A stretch of DNA of 64,000 bases. It comes from Anoxybacillus mongoliensis (GTDB lineage Bacteria > Bacillota > Bacilli > Bacillales > Anoxybacillaceae). Location of the stretch: contig NZ_JACHEQ010000001.1 in the NCBI RefSeq assembly GCF_014201515.1, positions 186,001 through 250,000 of the forward strand, written 5' to 3'. The notes below the pieces were generated by a model. It ran no database searches. It was not told the origin of the DNA and worked only from the letters and a program-made list of their open reading frames with translations. Below, piece by piece: positions 19,069 through 29,004 of this stretch (within the stretch, counting starts at the first letter, position 1; each line of letters opens with the position of its first letter). The position numbers and the translations under genes were made by a program.

Positions 19069-19111
19069 AAAGGAGAGTATATGCTTGTCTGTCGCACATA
19101 TACTCTCCTTT
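19069..19111 (-). terminator. Internal terminator or attenuator between oppA and oppB
   Basis: A 15-bp perfect inverted repeat, AAAGGAGAGTATATG (19069-19083) and its complement (19097-19111), with a 13-nt loop. Read leftwards it is followed by a short TTTT-like run. It probably stops part of the transcripts so that OppA exceeds the membrane subunits. Confidence 0.75.
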
Positions 19112-19119
19112 CTTTTCGA

Positions 19120-20772
19120 TTACTCGATATATGCCCACTTGTAGCTGTTGTCTGGACCGAATGGATGATCAACAATACCTTTGACGTATTCACGCTCAAG
19201 GTATGCTGCACCACGTTGATACATTGGAGCGATAACTGCTTCATCTAACAAGATTTTCTCAGCTTTTACCATTGCATCCCAACGAGCTTGCAAGTCAGAA
19301 AGAAGCGTTGTTTTCGCATCTTTTACAAGCTTGTCGTACTCAGCATTTGACCAACCTGTTTGGTTGTGAGCACCGTTTGTCACAAACATATCGATGAATG
19401 TCATTGGGTCTTGATAGTCTGGACCCCAACCAGCAAATGATAACTCATATTGCATTTTGCTTTCAAGATCAAGTTTTTGCTTGAATGGTTGTTGCTTAAT
19501 GTTAATTGTTAAACCAGGTAAGTTTGTCTCAAGTTGCTCTTTTAAGAACTCACCGATTTTCTTCGCACTTTCAGAATCGTAGTTTAACAATTCAAGCGTA
19601 ATTTTGTCTTTGCCAAGCTCTTTTTTCGCTTGTTCCCAATACTTTTTCGCTTCTTCTGCGTTAAATTTCACTAAATCGCCATTTTCTTCACGGAAGTCTT
19701 TTCCGTTCGGACCAGTAACAAATCCTTCTGGAACGAAATAGTTCGCTGCTTTTGAACCGTTATTTAAAATTGTTGCAACCATTGCTTCTTTATCGAAGCC
19801 CATCGCAATCGCTTTACGAGCGTTGACGTTTTTCAACACTTCGTTCTTTTGATTCATGCGAATGAAGAACAATACAGGCTCTGATTTTGTTTTAAAGTTT
19901 TTGTCGCTGCTATACTTGTCAACAAACTCTGCGCTTAAACCAACGCGGTCTGCTTTGTTTGTTTCATATAAGTTTACACCAGTCGCAACGTCTTTAACGA
20001 TGTTGAAGTTAATTGTTTCAAGCTTTACTGTTTGTGCATCCCAATATTGCTCGTTTTTCTTTAACTGGAAGCTTTGTTCATGTTTCCACTCGCTTAATAC
20101 GAACGGACCGTTGTAAATTGTTGTGTTTGCTTCAAGACCGTACTTGTCCCCTTGTTCCTTAACGAATTTCTCGTTTTGTGGATAAAATGTAGGAAACGCC
20201 AATAAGCTTAAGAAATAAGGAATTGGGTTTTTCAATTCAACTTGTAATGTTTTTTCGTCAACCGCTTTTACACCTAATTGGTCAACAGGTACTTTTCCTG
20301 TGTTTACTTCTTCAGCGTTTTTAATGTCGTACATAATGTATGCATACTCAGCACCTGTGTTTGGATCAAGCGCTTTTCTCCATGCATATACGAAATCGTT
20401 TGCCGTCACAGGCTCACCGTTTGACCATTTCGCATCGCGAAGTTTGAATGTGTATACTTTTCCATCTTCGCTTACTTCATAGCTCTCAGCCATTCCAGGT
20501 GTTGGCTCATTGTTTTGGTCTAAGCGGTATAGACCTTCAAATACGTTGTTCATGACGCGGAATGATACGCTGTCAGTTGCTAATGTAGAGTCCAACGAAG
20601 GAATTTCTGATGTTTCAAGCAAGTTTAACACTTGCTCTTTCGCTGGCGCTTCTTGAGCCGGCTTTTCGCCTTCTTTAGAAGGCTCCGCTTCTTCTTTTTT
20701 GCCGCCACACGCTGCTAGCACCATGGAAGCGACGAGAAGAAGAACGAAAAAGATCGATAACTTTTTCTTCAT
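19120..20772 (-). CDS. oppA: Oligopeptide-binding lipoprotein OppA
   Basis: Extracellular substrate receptor of the Opp importer, 550 residues. It has a lipoprotein signal peptide with lipobox LAAC (Cys21), an acidic and alanine-rich linker to about residue 50, and then a family 5 solute-binding domain. Family blocks include MNNVFEGLYRLD, AMGFDKEAMVATILNNG and FAGWGPDYQDPMTFID. Imported peptides serve nutrition, and in Bacillus they include Phr signals that control competence and sporulation, in line with the competence genes nearby. A hairpin in the leader and one after the gene flank it. Confidence 0.94.
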   Translation of the reverse strand: MKKKLSIFFVLLLVASMVLAACGGKKEEAEPSKEGEKPAQEAPAKEQVLNLLETSEIPSLDSTLATDSVSFRVMNNVFEGLYRLDQNNEPTPGMAESYEVSEDGKVYTFKLRDAKWSNGEPVTANDFVYAWRKALDPNTGAEYAYIMYDIKNAEEVNTGKVPVDQLGVKAVDEKTLQVELKNPIPYFLSLLAFPTFYPQNEKFVKEQGDKYGLEANTTIYNGPFVLSEWKHEQSFQLKKNEQYWDAQTVKLETINFNIVKDVATGVNLYETNKADRVGLSAEFVDKYSSDKNFKTKSEPVLFFIRMNQKNEVLKNVNARKAIAMGFDKEAMVATILNNGSKAANYFVPEGFVTGPNGKDFREENGDLVKFNAEEAKKYWEQAKKELGKDKITLELLNYDSESAKKIGEFLKEQLETNLPGLTINIKQQPFKQKLDLESKMQYELSFAGWGPDYQDPMTFIDMFVTNGAHNQTGWSNAEYDKLVKDAKTTLLSDLQARWDAMVKAEKILLDEAVIAPMYQRGAAYLEREYVKGIVDHPFGPDNSYKWAYIE

Positions 20773-20810
20773 GCGAGTTTCCCCCTCATCTTTTTATTGT
20801 ATTTATTTCC

Positions 20811-20832
20811 ATCTTCTGATTTATCAGAAGAT
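20811..20832 (-). promoter_or_regulatory. Hairpin in the oppA leader
   Basis: ATCTTCTGAT / ATCAGAAGAT, a 10-bp perfect stem with a 2-nt loop. It lies about 10 nt from the predicted transcript start and 39 nt before the start codon. A 5' RNA-stabilising element is one possibility. Confidence 0.5.
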
Positions 20833-20847
20833 TTGAAACACAAGGAC

Positions 20848-20876
20848 ATTATATAACGAATTAGTATACTTGAAAA
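20848..20876 (-). promoter_or_regulatory. Candidate sigma-A promoter of the opp operon
   Basis: On the minus strand: TTTTCA (20871-20876), 17-bp spacer, TATAAT (20848-20853). The remaining gap to 21055 is very AT-rich and shows no gene. Confidence 0.55.
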
Positions 20877-21055
20877 GATTTTTTTGAAACTTTTTTTAAA
20901 TTTTCTAACATTTTAAATAAATGTTAAGCTTGTTCACAAATTTGATAAAATCAGCTTGATGACTATTTTATTTGTTTTTTATTCGTTTGTAAATAGAAAA
21001 TTTACACTTTTTTTAGTATAATACTTTACAGCGATTAAGCGCGAAAGGTGGATGA

Positions 21056-21388
21056 ATGGTGAAAAATGCAGTCATAACAAGTGTTTTCATATTTTTAGTT
21101 GCGCTAACGGTTGCACTTTTTTCTTCAAACAAATGGTTAACATTTATTAATACTTCTTTTTTGCTTGCTCAACCACTCGTTATTATTGGTGGATTTCGAT
21201 TCATATATGAAAAAGGATTTTTCGACGTTACCATTTCTAGCTTTAAACGATTGTTTCGTTCCCCTGTTGAACGATACATGGCTGATGAACAACGCGACGA
21301 CGCGTCAAAAAAACAATGGGGAGCGACGCTTTTTTTTGCTGGGCTGGTCGTCACAGGCGCAACGCTCATTTTTTCATACATGAATTGA
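21056..21388 (+). CDS. DUF3899 family membrane protein
   Basis: The 110-residue protein has two N-terminal membrane helices (about 5-23 and 30-50), a basic cytosolic stretch with FKRLFRSPVERYM, and a third helix at about 90-108. This matches the DUF3899 pattern found near trpS in related bacilli. Its function is unknown. Start: ATG with AAAGGTGG five bases upstream. Its stop codon lies inside the -35 element of the trpS promoter. Confidence 0.75.
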   Translation: MVKNAVITSVFIFLVALTVALFSSNKWLTFINTSFLLAQPLVIIGGFRFIYEKGFFDVTISSFKRLFRSPVERYMADEQRDDASKKQWGATLFFAGLVVTGATLIFSYMN

Positions 21389-21413
21389 CAATCGAAGTGG
21401 AAACTCATATAAT
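21385..21413 (+). promoter_or_regulatory. Consensus sigma-A promoter for trpS
   Basis: TTGACA (21385-21390), 17-bp spacer, TATAAT (21408-21413): a perfect match in both boxes. The -35 box contains the stop codon of the DUF3899 gene. Strong constitutive initiation suits control by the T-box downstream. Confidence 0.85.
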
Positions 21414-21419
21414 GTTTTC

Positions 21420-22690
<1,271 letters not shown>

Positions 22691-22722
22691 AAAACTCAGC
22701 TCCATGCGGGGCTGAGTTTTTT
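22691..22722. terminator. Bidirectional terminator between trpS and yjbA
   Basis: AAAACTCAGC / GCTGAGTTTT with a 10-nt loop and TTTT after it. It ends just before the yjbA stop codon. Confidence 0.85.
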
Positions 22723-23461
22723 AATTCACCTTCGGCTCTTGTTCCATTTCCCATAGTTTTTCAAAAAACGGTTGTCCTTTCACGAGCCGTTCGCACAAAT
22801 GTGCATGGCGCTCCGACCATCCGTATTTCGCTTCTTCATACAAGCCGTTCCACGCTTCTTCAAACGACATTTGTTGAATGTATGCATACTTTTCTGGTGC
22901 CCACTCCGTATACCAATAGCGCACTTCAGCGACATTTTTCGTTCCGTACAACTGATCAAGCGCCATAAATAATAGCTGCTTCAATTGCCGCTCTTTGCGC
23001 GTCAATCCGCTCATAAGTGCAGGATGAGGCGATAAAATATGATATTCTTTTTCACTTTGTTGAAACGGATATATGCGCACATCTTGCTCTTTCATCATCT
23101 CATAAACGAGCTGTTCTTGCCGTGGAATGAGACGGCTTTTCCGAATCGGAATATGATAGCCAATCGTATCAATCGCAATGATGCCATAGCCGTCTGTGGC
23201 GATAAAACAATAATCAAGCTGAATGCGTTCATGATTTTTGCGCACATACGCTTTTTGATGCACATCTTCAAGCAACGGTTTAGGAATTTCCGATAGGCTA
23301 TTTTCCAAGTAGTAAAACAATTGTGGGCTCACTTTTAATACTGGCACTTGATCTAATAACTCAATCGCATCATCTTTTCTCCACTCATAAAAGTGGCAAA
23401 CGTTATATCCATTTTCTTCTCCTTCAAACCAATTTACCCAAACATCGTGAAGATATAACAT
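22721..23461 (-). CDS. yjbA: UPF0736 family protein YjbA
   Basis: The 246-residue cytosolic protein matches the YjbA family (DUF3603), found at this place next to trpS in Bacillaceae. It has no signal peptide or membrane helix. Aromatic and charged stretches such as [23 protein letters not shown] open the protein, and [25 protein letters not shown] lies near the C-terminus. The function is unknown. Its start is an ATG after AGGGGT. The 70-bp gap upstream shows no further feature. Confidence 0.82.
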   Translation of the reverse strand: MLYLHDVWVNWFEGEENGYNVCHFYEWRKDDAIELLDQVPVLKVSPQLFYYLENSLSEIPKPLLEDVHQKAYVRKNHERIQLDYCFIATDGYGIIAIDTIGYHIPIRKSRLIPRQEQLVYEMMKEQDVRIYPFQQSEKEYHILSPHPALMSGLTRKERQLKQLLFMALDQLYGTKNVAEVRYWYTEWAPEKYAYIQQMSFEEAWNGLYEEAKYGWSERHAHLCERLVKGQPFFEKLWEMEQEPKVN

Positions 23462-23537
23462 GCATAACCCCTCACTTCAAACGATTTGTTCACAGTATGG
23501 TCAGAGGTCGTTCATTTTATTCCATTTCACCCTAAAT

Positions 23538-23744
23538 TTAACCATCATCACGAAATGGAAAAAAAATACTTAGCCACGTCATGAATAAGCCGATAGGTAA
23601 AAAATAACACTCCACTTTTGTGCTAATAAATAATAAATATTCTTTCCAATCTGCACGCGATGCCATAATGTTTAAATACGCAATCATCGTCGTTCCACCG
23701 ATCACCGACATTCCAAACCCAAGCAAATAAAAAAAGAAACGCAT
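23538..23744 (-). CDS. Small membrane protein, 68 residues
   Basis: AAGGGGGAC lies at good distance from the ATG at 23744, so the longer frame to 23783 is not needed. The protein has two membrane helices, about 3-24 (FFFYLLGFGMSVIGGTTMIAYL) and 44-64, joined by a polar loop with RADWKEY. I do not recognise a named family. In B. subtilis the position between yjaZ and yjbA holds the app operon, which is absent here. Confidence 0.6.
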   Translation of the reverse strand: MRFFFYLLGFGMSVIGGTTMIAYLNIMASRADWKEYLLFISTKVECYFLPIGLFMTWLSIFFPFRDDG

Positions 23745-23799
23745 ACATAAGTCCCCCTTGTCCACTACTATATGTATGAACAAGCAGGGAAACGATGCG

Positions 23800-24522
23800 T
23801 TACATGAAAAAAATTTGTTCTGATTCCATTACCAATAATTCCATCATCGTGTTTTTTTCCAACGCTCGCTTCACGATGTTATATCCGACCGCATAGCCGA
23901 GCATGCGCGGATAAAAAGTTGAACCGTATAAAAGCGGACGGTAACGCGCATCGTTTGGACGAAGCGATATGTTTGGCACGATCCATTTTTTCGTAAACTG
24001 CTTTAGTTGTTCCTCTGTGTAATATGTCGTCCATTTCGCAACATATTTGCTCCCAAGTCGCTCATACACCGCGTTTTCGGCTAATCCTTCCATGACGATG
24101 CGGTCAAGGAGCGTATAGTCGCGCTCATCTTTCGGATCAACATGTAAACGGCAAACGTGATTGTATTCGTGAATGAGGAGGGCGTAAATATGTTCATTCG
24201 GAACATGAGGAAGCAAAAATAAAAATAGTTGATCGCGAAAAGCGACGCCTGACTTTCCGCCAAATTCATGTTGGAGCGAACGATTGGTAGCATCGGCAGG
24301 AAAAATATAAATCGGCACATCTGGTCCATTCCACTCTTTTTTTAGCTCGGCAAACTTGTTGGCAACAAACGCCCATACGTTTTTTTGTTCAAGCTGTTTC
24401 ATCATATCATGTTGATTGCGCCGCGCCATCCCATGTGCAAATAAATGGCGCTGTATGTCTTCGTTTATTTTTTCTCGCCATTTGTCATGTTCAAACCAAT
24501 TTTCTGTGTTAATCACTCCCAT
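23800..24522 (-). CDS. yjaZ: YjaZ-type putative zinc protease (DUF2268)
   Basis: The 240-residue protein carries HEYNHVCRLH near residue 118, the HExxH zinc signature, with a Glu in MEGLAEN downstream that may be the third ligand. This is the DUF2268 pattern of predicted metalloproteases. The frame is open up to 24645 and into fabF, but GAAAGGGGAG precedes the ATG at 24522 (MGVINTENW), which matches the usual start. No signal peptide is seen. The substrate is unknown. Confidence 0.8.
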   Translation of the reverse strand: MGVINTENWFEHDKWREKINEDIQRHLFAHGMARRNQHDMMKQLEQKNVWAFVANKFAELKKEWNGPDVPIYIFPADATNRSLQHEFGGKSGVAFRDQLFLFLLPHVPNEHIYALLIHEYNHVCRLHVDPKDERDYTLLDRIVMEGLAENAVYERLGSKYVAKWTTYYTEEQLKQFTKKWIVPNISLRPNDARYRPLLYGSTFYPRMLGYAVGYNIVKRALEKNTMMELLVMESEQIFFM

Positions 24523-24576
24523 GACTCTCTCCCCTTTCGTTATCGCATTGTACGACAAACGAAAGGAAAATGTGAA

Positions 24577-24600
24577 AAGGATGAGGAGAGCCTCATCCTT
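24577..24600 (-). terminator. Terminator after fabF
   Basis: AAGGATGAGG / CCTCATCCTT with a 4-nt loop, overlapping the fabF stop codon. Read leftwards it is followed by a moderately T-rich run. Confidence 0.7.
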
Positions 24601-25837
24601 CATATTTTTTGAAAATAATGGTCGCATTATGTCCACCAAAACCAAGTGAGTTGCTTAATACGGCACGCACGTCTTGTTTGCGCGCGACATTCGGCACGTA
24701 ATCTAAGTCGCATTCTGGATCTTTCGTTTCATAGTTAATCGTTGGCGGAATGACGCCATCGTAAATCGATAAAACGGAGAAAATCGCTTCAATCGCGCCA
24801 GCTGCGCCAAGTAAATGACCAGTCATTGATTTTGTCGAGCTGACGGCTAATTTGTACGCATGTTCACCAAACACTTCTTTAATCGCCATCGTTTCATATT
24901 TATCGTTATACTCTGTGCTCGTTCCGTGCGCGTTAATGTAATCGATGTCTTCAGGTTGCATATTCGCATCACGAAGCGCTTGGCGCATCGCGCGTACACC
25001 GCCTTCCCCGCCAGGTGCTGGCGCGGTAATATGATATGCATCGCCTGTCGCACCGTAACCGACAATTTCTGCATAAATGCGCGCACCGCGTTTTAGCGCA
25101 TGTTCCAGCTCTTCTAAAATAATAATGCCAGCCCCTTCGCCCATAATAAATCCGTCACGATGTTGATCGAATGGGCGGCACGCTGTTTTCGGATCGGGAT
25201 TAAACGAGAGCGCTTTTGCGGCGCTAAATCCTGCAAACGCCATATGCGTAATCGGCGCCTCTGTTCCGCCTGTAATCATGACGTCCGCATCACCACGTTC
25301 AATGACTTTAAACGCATCGCCAATCGAGTTCGTTCCTGTGGCGCAAGCAGTCACTGTACATGAGTTTATTCCTTTTGCACCAAGCATAATCGACACTTGC
25401 CCTGCCGCCATATCTGGAATCATCATCGGAACGAAAAACGGGCTTACGCGACGATACCCTTTTTCTAAAAACGTCTTTAGTTGTTCCTCGTACGTTTCCA
25501 TTCCGCCGATGCCTGAACCGATCCATACACCGACGCGTGTAGCGTTATCTTCTGTAATTTGTAAATTGGCATCTTTTACAGCCATCATCGAAGCCGCGAC
25601 TGCATATTGCGTGAAGCGATCCATTTTGCGTGCTTCTTTTTTATCCATAAATTGTTCGACTTGAAAGTCTTTCACTTCCGCTGCCACTTTCGCAGGAAAA
25701 TCGTCCGCGTTTAATCGTGTGAGCGGACCGATGCCCGATTGTCCAGCAACGATGTTTTTCCACGTCGTTTCAACGTCATTGCCTAACGGCGTTACTGCTC
25801 CTAATCCTGTGACAACAACTCGTCTTTTCGCCACCAC
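24593..25837 (-). CDS. fabF: 3-oxoacyl-ACP synthase II (FabF)
   Basis: Elongating condensing enzyme of type II fatty acid synthesis. The 414 residues show active-site Cys in [11 protein letters not shown] near 165, the first His in [11 protein letters not shown] near 303, and the second in [14 protein letters not shown] near 340. The protein begins at one of two tandem GTG codons with AAAGGAGTG upstream. It lies 29 bp after fabH, as in the B. subtilis fabHA-fabF operon, and is probably controlled by the FapR-like site before fabH. Confidence 0.95.
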   Translation of the reverse strand: MVAKRRVVVTGLGAVTPLGNDVETTWKNIVAGQSGIGPLTRLNADDFPAKVAAEVKDFQVEQFMDKKEARKMDRFTQYAVAASMMAVKDANLQITEDNATRVGVWIGSGIGGMETYEEQLKTFLEKGYRRVSPFFVPMMIPDMAAGQVSIMLGAKGINSCTVTACATGTNSIGDAFKVIERGDADVMITGGTEAPITHMAFAGFSAAKALSFNPDPKTACRPFDQHRDGFIMGEGAGIIILEELEHALKRGARIYAEIVGYGATGDAYHITAPAPGGEGGVRAMRQALRDANMQPEDIDYINAHGTSTEYNDKYETMAIKEVFGEHAYKLAVSSTKSMTGHLLGAAGAIEAIFSVLSIYDGVIPPTINYETKDPECDLDYVPNVARKQDVRAVLSNSLGFGGHNATIIFKKYEG

Positions 25838-25866
25838 ACATCACTCCTTTGTTTCATCATACATCG

Positions 25867-26799
25867 TTATTTGCCCCAGCGCAACGCAATAGCGCCCCAC
25901 GTTAATCCACCGCCAAAGCCAACCATAATAATTAAATCGTCATCTTGAATACGTCCAGCTTCCACTTCTTCGACAAGTGAAATCGGGATCGATGCAGCAG
26001 ACGTATTTCCGTATTTATTAACCGTAATCGACATGCGATCAACAGGTAGTTCTAACCGTTCGCGTGCCGCTTCCATAATACGAATGTTCGCTTGGTGTGG
26101 AATTAAAAAGTCGACGTCTGCTTTCGTCAACCCTGCTTTTTCTAATACGCGAATACACGACTCGCCCATTTGACGCACAGCAAACTTAAACACTTCCCGT
26201 CCGTTCATCACGACATAATCGTCTTGATATAAATATTTTCCGCCTGTACCGTCTGCTCCAAGTTCAAACGACACGATGCCGCGACCTTCCGAAACTTTCC
26301 CTATCACAACAGCTCCTGCACCGTCCCCAAACAACACCGCTGTGTTTCGATCCGTCCAATCGACAATTTTCGATAATTTTTCTACCCCGACAACGAGCAC
26401 ATATTTGTATGTGTCCGTTTCGATAAATTGTTTCGCTGTCACCATGGCATACATAAATCCTGCACATGCCGCGCTCACATCAAGCGCTGCCGCGCGCACC
26501 GCACCAAGCTTTTCTTGTAGCATACATGCAACAGACGGAAACGCACGATCTGGTGTCACCGTCGCCACTAAAATCAAATCAATTTGTTCGGGAGAAATAC
26601 CCGCATCGTCAAGCGCACGCTTCGCTGCGATATATCCCATATCGGACGTATCCATATCTTCTGAAGCAATGCGCCGTTCCTCGATACCTGTTCGCGTCCG
26701 AATCCATTCATCAGACGTATCCATTTGTTGTTCTAATTCTTTATTCGTCACAATACGCTCTGGCAAATATCGTCCAATTCCAATAATTCCTGCACTCAC
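25867..26799 (-). CDS. fabH: 3-oxoacyl-ACP synthase III (FabH)
   Basis: Starts fatty acid chains by joining acyl-CoA to malonyl-ACP; in bacilli branched-chain acyl-CoA is preferred. The catalytic set is complete: Cys112 in DVSAACAGF, His in [10 protein letters not shown] near 237, and Asn in [11 protein letters not shown] near 267. The frame extends to a TTG at 26826, but the GTG at 26799 ([14 protein letters not shown]) matches family N-termini, with AAAGGAG about 11 bases upstream. A promoter overlapped by a FapR-like palindrome precedes it. Confidence 0.95.
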   Translation of the reverse strand: MSAGIIGIGRYLPERIVTNKELEQQMDTSDEWIRTRTGIEERRIASEDMDTSDMGYIAAKRALDDAGISPEQIDLILVATVTPDRAFPSVACMLQEKLGAVRAAALDVSAACAGFMYAMVTAKQFIETDTYKYVLVVGVEKLSKIVDWTDRNTAVLFGDGAGAVVIGKVSEGRGIVSFELGADGTGGKYLYQDDYVVMNGREVFKFAVRQMGESCIRVLEKAGLTKADVDFLIPHQANIRIMEAARERLELPVDRMSITVNKYGNTSAASIPISLVEEVEAGRIQDDDLIIMVGFGGGLTWGAIALRWGK

Positions 26800-26829
26800 G
26801 GAAATATCGTCTCCTTTTATTATCAAACT

Positions 26830-26846
26830 TTATTACTTGGTACTAA
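26830..26846 (-). promoter_or_regulatory. FapR-like operator before fabH
   Basis: Read leftwards the 17-bp site is TTAGTACCAAGTAATAA, which agrees at 13 of 17 positions with the FapR site as I recall it (TTAGTACCTGATACTAA). It lies immediately downstream of the -10 box, a repressing position. FapR senses malonyl-CoA. Confidence 0.7.
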
Positions 26847-26874
26847 TTTTACTTTCTTTTTTCGTTTCATGCAA
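26846..26874 (-). promoter_or_regulatory. Sigma-A promoter of fabH-fabF
   Basis: On the minus strand: TTGCAT (26869-26874), 17-bp spacer, TAAAAT (26846-26851). Confidence 0.65.
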
Positions 26875-26905
26875 TAAAAAAATGAGGGTGGTATTCCCCT
26901 CATTC
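26875..26905 (-). terminator. Terminator after med
   Basis: Read leftwards: AATGAGGGG / CCCTCATT with a short loop, followed by TTTTTTT. It overlaps the med stop codon and lies just before the fabH promoter. Confidence 0.8.
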
Positions 26906-27859
26906 ATTTGGCAATTTCCCCGTTTTTTTATATCGTTCAATGGCTTTTGTTATTTTTTGTTGGAACGATTCATCGACAAGCGGACTAAACGCGCCGAGTT
27001 CCACGACACCTTCTTGAAAATCAACATATGTCGTCCCTGAAGCTAACTCTCCATCAATAAACTTTTGCGCAACGAGCTCATATAATGCATCGACATGTTG
27101 GACGGTGCTCGTTAGTACCGTTCGTTCCCCTAAATCTGCTTGGTCTGTCACATAGCCAATCGCATATAGCCCATGTTCTTTCATTTTTTCAATGATCGGT
27201 ACGCTAAATTTATCACCAGCAGGATATACAATATCGACCCCATCAGCGATCATTCGCTCAACAATTGCCATCGCTGCATCAATGTCATCCCAACTTTGCA
27301 CATATTCTACATCAACGTGAACGTTTTCGTTTTCATATAACGCTCCTTCAAAAAAGCCGTCCACTTCCGGTTGCCATTCAAACGCAGCAATAACACCGAT
27401 TTTATTCGTTTTCGTCATATGTCCTGCGACCATACCGCCAAAAAAGCCCATCGCATGCCCTTGAAAATTTAAGCTCGTAACGTTTTTCTTTTTCGCTTCT
27501 CCGTTAAAAAACACAAAATGGACGTTCGGGTATTTCTCTGCGATGTCATCAAAATATTCTCCATATTCGTTCCCATGCCCGAAAATTAAATTGACGCCTT
27601 TTCGATGAAATTCTTTTACCGCTTGTTTAGTCGCAGCCTTTGAGTTTACCCCTTCACGATAAAACACATCGACACCAAATTTCGCTTGAATGCGTAGCAA
27701 TCCTTTATACCCTTTCGTTCCCCACACTTGATCATCAATCGTATCAGGAACAAGCAGTCCAACTTTTTGTACATTCCCCGACGATAATTGAGCAGGGGCG
27801 CAAGAAGTTAAAATAACAAGTAGTGCAAAAATCAAATATGTATATCGCCACATCAACAT
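26900..27859 (-). CDS. med: Med, BMP-type lipoprotein and positive regulator of comK
   Basis: The 319-residue protein has a lipoprotein signal with lipobox LTSC (Cys near 20) and a complete BMP-family periplasmic-binding fold, for example VGLLVPDTIDDQVWGTKGYKGL and IVYPAGDKFSVPIIEKMKEHG. In B. subtilis Med raises comK expression, and comZ follows it. Here no comZ frame lies between med and fabH. A start at 27883 is possible, but AAAAGGAG fits the ATG at 27859. The purine-nucleoside-binding ancestry is a family trait, not shown for Med. Confidence 0.82.
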   Translation of the reverse strand: MLMWRYTYLIFALLVILTSCAPAQLSSGNVQKVGLLVPDTIDDQVWGTKGYKGLLRIQAKFGVDVFYREGVNSKAATKQAVKEFHRKGVNLIFGHGNEYGEYFDDIAEKYPNVHFVFFNGEAKKKNVTSLNFQGHAMGFFGGMVAGHMTKTNKIGVIAAFEWQPEVDGFFEGALYENENVHVDVEYVQSWDDIDAAMAIVERMIADGVDIVYPAGDKFSVPIIEKMKEHGLYAIGYVTDQADLGERTVLTSTVQHVDALYELVAQKFIDGELASGTTYVDFQEGVVELGAFSPLVDESFQQKITKAIERYKKTGKLPNE

Positions 27860-27919
27860 GCAACACTCCTTTTCCCGTCTCATTTTTTATTTTACTTGTT
27901 TCCTTTCTTATCGGTAAAG

Positions 27920-27943
27920 AAAAAATCCCCACGGGTATGGGGA
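27920..27943 (-). terminator. Terminator after the yjaU-like gene
   Basis: Read leftwards: TCCCCA / TGGGGA with a 6-nt loop, then TTTTTT, directly after the stop codon. Confidence 0.8.
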
Positions 27944-28645
27944 CTATACGTCACTATATTGCTCATAAAAGTCATGAATGGCCTGCGCAAACATATACGT
28001 TTTTTCCGGCAAATGATACGATACAGGAACGTGAAACGTTTGAGCATATGCTCGTGCGTGGATCGTTGACGGATATCGGTTCACCCCTGATACTTGCCAA
28101 ATTTTCATCGGCACAACGGGCGGACAGAGTGGAGGGATGCATCGTTCAACTTCTTCTTGCCCATATGCTTGTTTTAGTTGGCGCAACAGTCGCTTATAAA
28201 AAAATTTATGCTCTTTTTCATATTGCAACTGTCCTTGTAAAGATAAACAAGGATTTAATAGCGCGATGGCACGTATTTGGTCGCCCAATTCGTTCATCAA
28301 TTGCAAAGCGACAAGCGCTCCCATCCCTTCTGCCAACACGTAAATGCGCTCATTTAAAATTTCCGTTTTTAATACGTAATGAATAAGCTGTTTCGCTAGT
28401 TTGACGGCTTTTGGACTTCCCCAATTGGCACCGTACAAATGCGAATAAAAAATCGTATACCCATGTTGTAATAAATCGTGTAACAACTTGTTTTTTCCAA
28501 CATGTTGCATCCATAAGCTCGTCTTGTCATCAACAAAATGAGATACATCTCCTAAAATAAGTAATGCAAATCCGTTCGGTCGCTCTGGCACATGAATCGC
28601 ACACCATTGCTCGCTAAATTGGAAAAATCGTTGCTTCTCTGTCAT
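27944..28645 (-). CDS. Alpha/beta-hydrolase-fold protein (YjaU-like), nucleophile apparently lost
   Basis: The 233-residue protein has the layout of an alpha/beta hydrolase. A strand and turn around GFALLILGDVSHF are followed by a nucleophile-elbow region VLAEGMGALVALQLM near 110, and a final histidine lies near IHDF. The usual GxSxG is AEGMG, with Gly in place of Ser, so classic esterase chemistry is doubtful. Position next to med suggests the yjaU gene of B. subtilis; this rests on synteny. The start at 28645 has AAGGTGGA. The longer GTG/ATG frame to 28669 lacks a ribosome site. Confidence 0.65.
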   Translation of the reverse strand: MTEKQRFFQFSEQWCAIHVPERPNGFALLILGDVSHFVDDKTSLWMQHVGKNKLLHDLLQHGYTIFYSHLYGANWGSPKAVKLAKQLIHYVLKTEILNERIYVLAEGMGALVALQLMNELGDQIRAIALLNPCLSLQGQLQYEKEHKFFYKRLLRQLKQAYGQEEVERCIPPLCPPVVPMKIWQVSGVNRYPSTIHARAYAQTFHVPVSYHLPEKTYMFAQAIHDFYEQYSDV

Positions 28646-28784
28646 AACCGTCCACCTTAAGCACATCATTGTACAATATATCGTATGCGATTTTCTTTTT
28701 CGTGTACTAGGCGTTGTAATTTTTCATTTTCGCTCATCCACCATTTATGTTAAGATAAAAAAAGAGTGTAAAGGAGGGAGTTAT

Positions 28785-28964
28785 ATGCGTATTTTCTGGA
28801 CGTTTTTTTGGACGTTTTTATTAGTAAACATGGTGACATACGTCGTTAGCTCGATGATCGGGGTCACTTATCATTTCGCAACAGGGGCTACATTAGCGAT
28901 CATTGCAACCGTTCTCATTTTGTTGATTGCGCAACTCATTCCAAACGACCCTGTGCATCATTAA
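28785..28964 (+). CDS. yjzD: YjzD family membrane protein (DUF2929)
   Basis: Frame of 59 codons with an excellent ribosome site (AAAGGAGGGAG). The product has two membrane helices, about 5-22 and 31-50 (FATGATLAIIATVLILLIAQLI), and ends NDPVHH. Size, hydrophobic profile and place between yjaU and clpB/yjzC fit YjzD of B. subtilis. The function is unknown. A strong shared terminator follows. Confidence 0.78.
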   Translation: MRIFWTFFWTFLLVNMVTYVVSSMIGVTYHFATGATLAIIATVLILLIAQLIPNDPVHH

Positions 28965-29004
28965 AAAAGGATAAACGGCATTTGTCCGTTTATCCTTTTT
29001 TTAC
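28962..29004. terminator. Bidirectional terminator between yjzD and clpB
   Basis: AAAAAAGGATAAACGG / CCGTTTATCCTTTTTT, a 16-bp perfect stem with a 7-nt loop, with A and T ends for both strands. It overlaps both stop codons. Confidence 0.92.

Noticed and set aside
24523-24645. Long form of YjaZ overlapping fabF
   Set aside because: The extension overlaps fabF coding sequence and its terminator. The ribosome site supports 24522.
26276-27040. Open frame of 254 codons on the plus strand
   Set aside because: It lies opposite fabH and the end of med, has no ribosome site, and its residue pattern is a shadow of the real minus-strand genes.
27823-28386. Open frame of 187 codons on the plus strand
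   Set aside because: It runs opposite med and the yjaU-like gene, across their terminator. There is no ribosome site and no recognisable domain.
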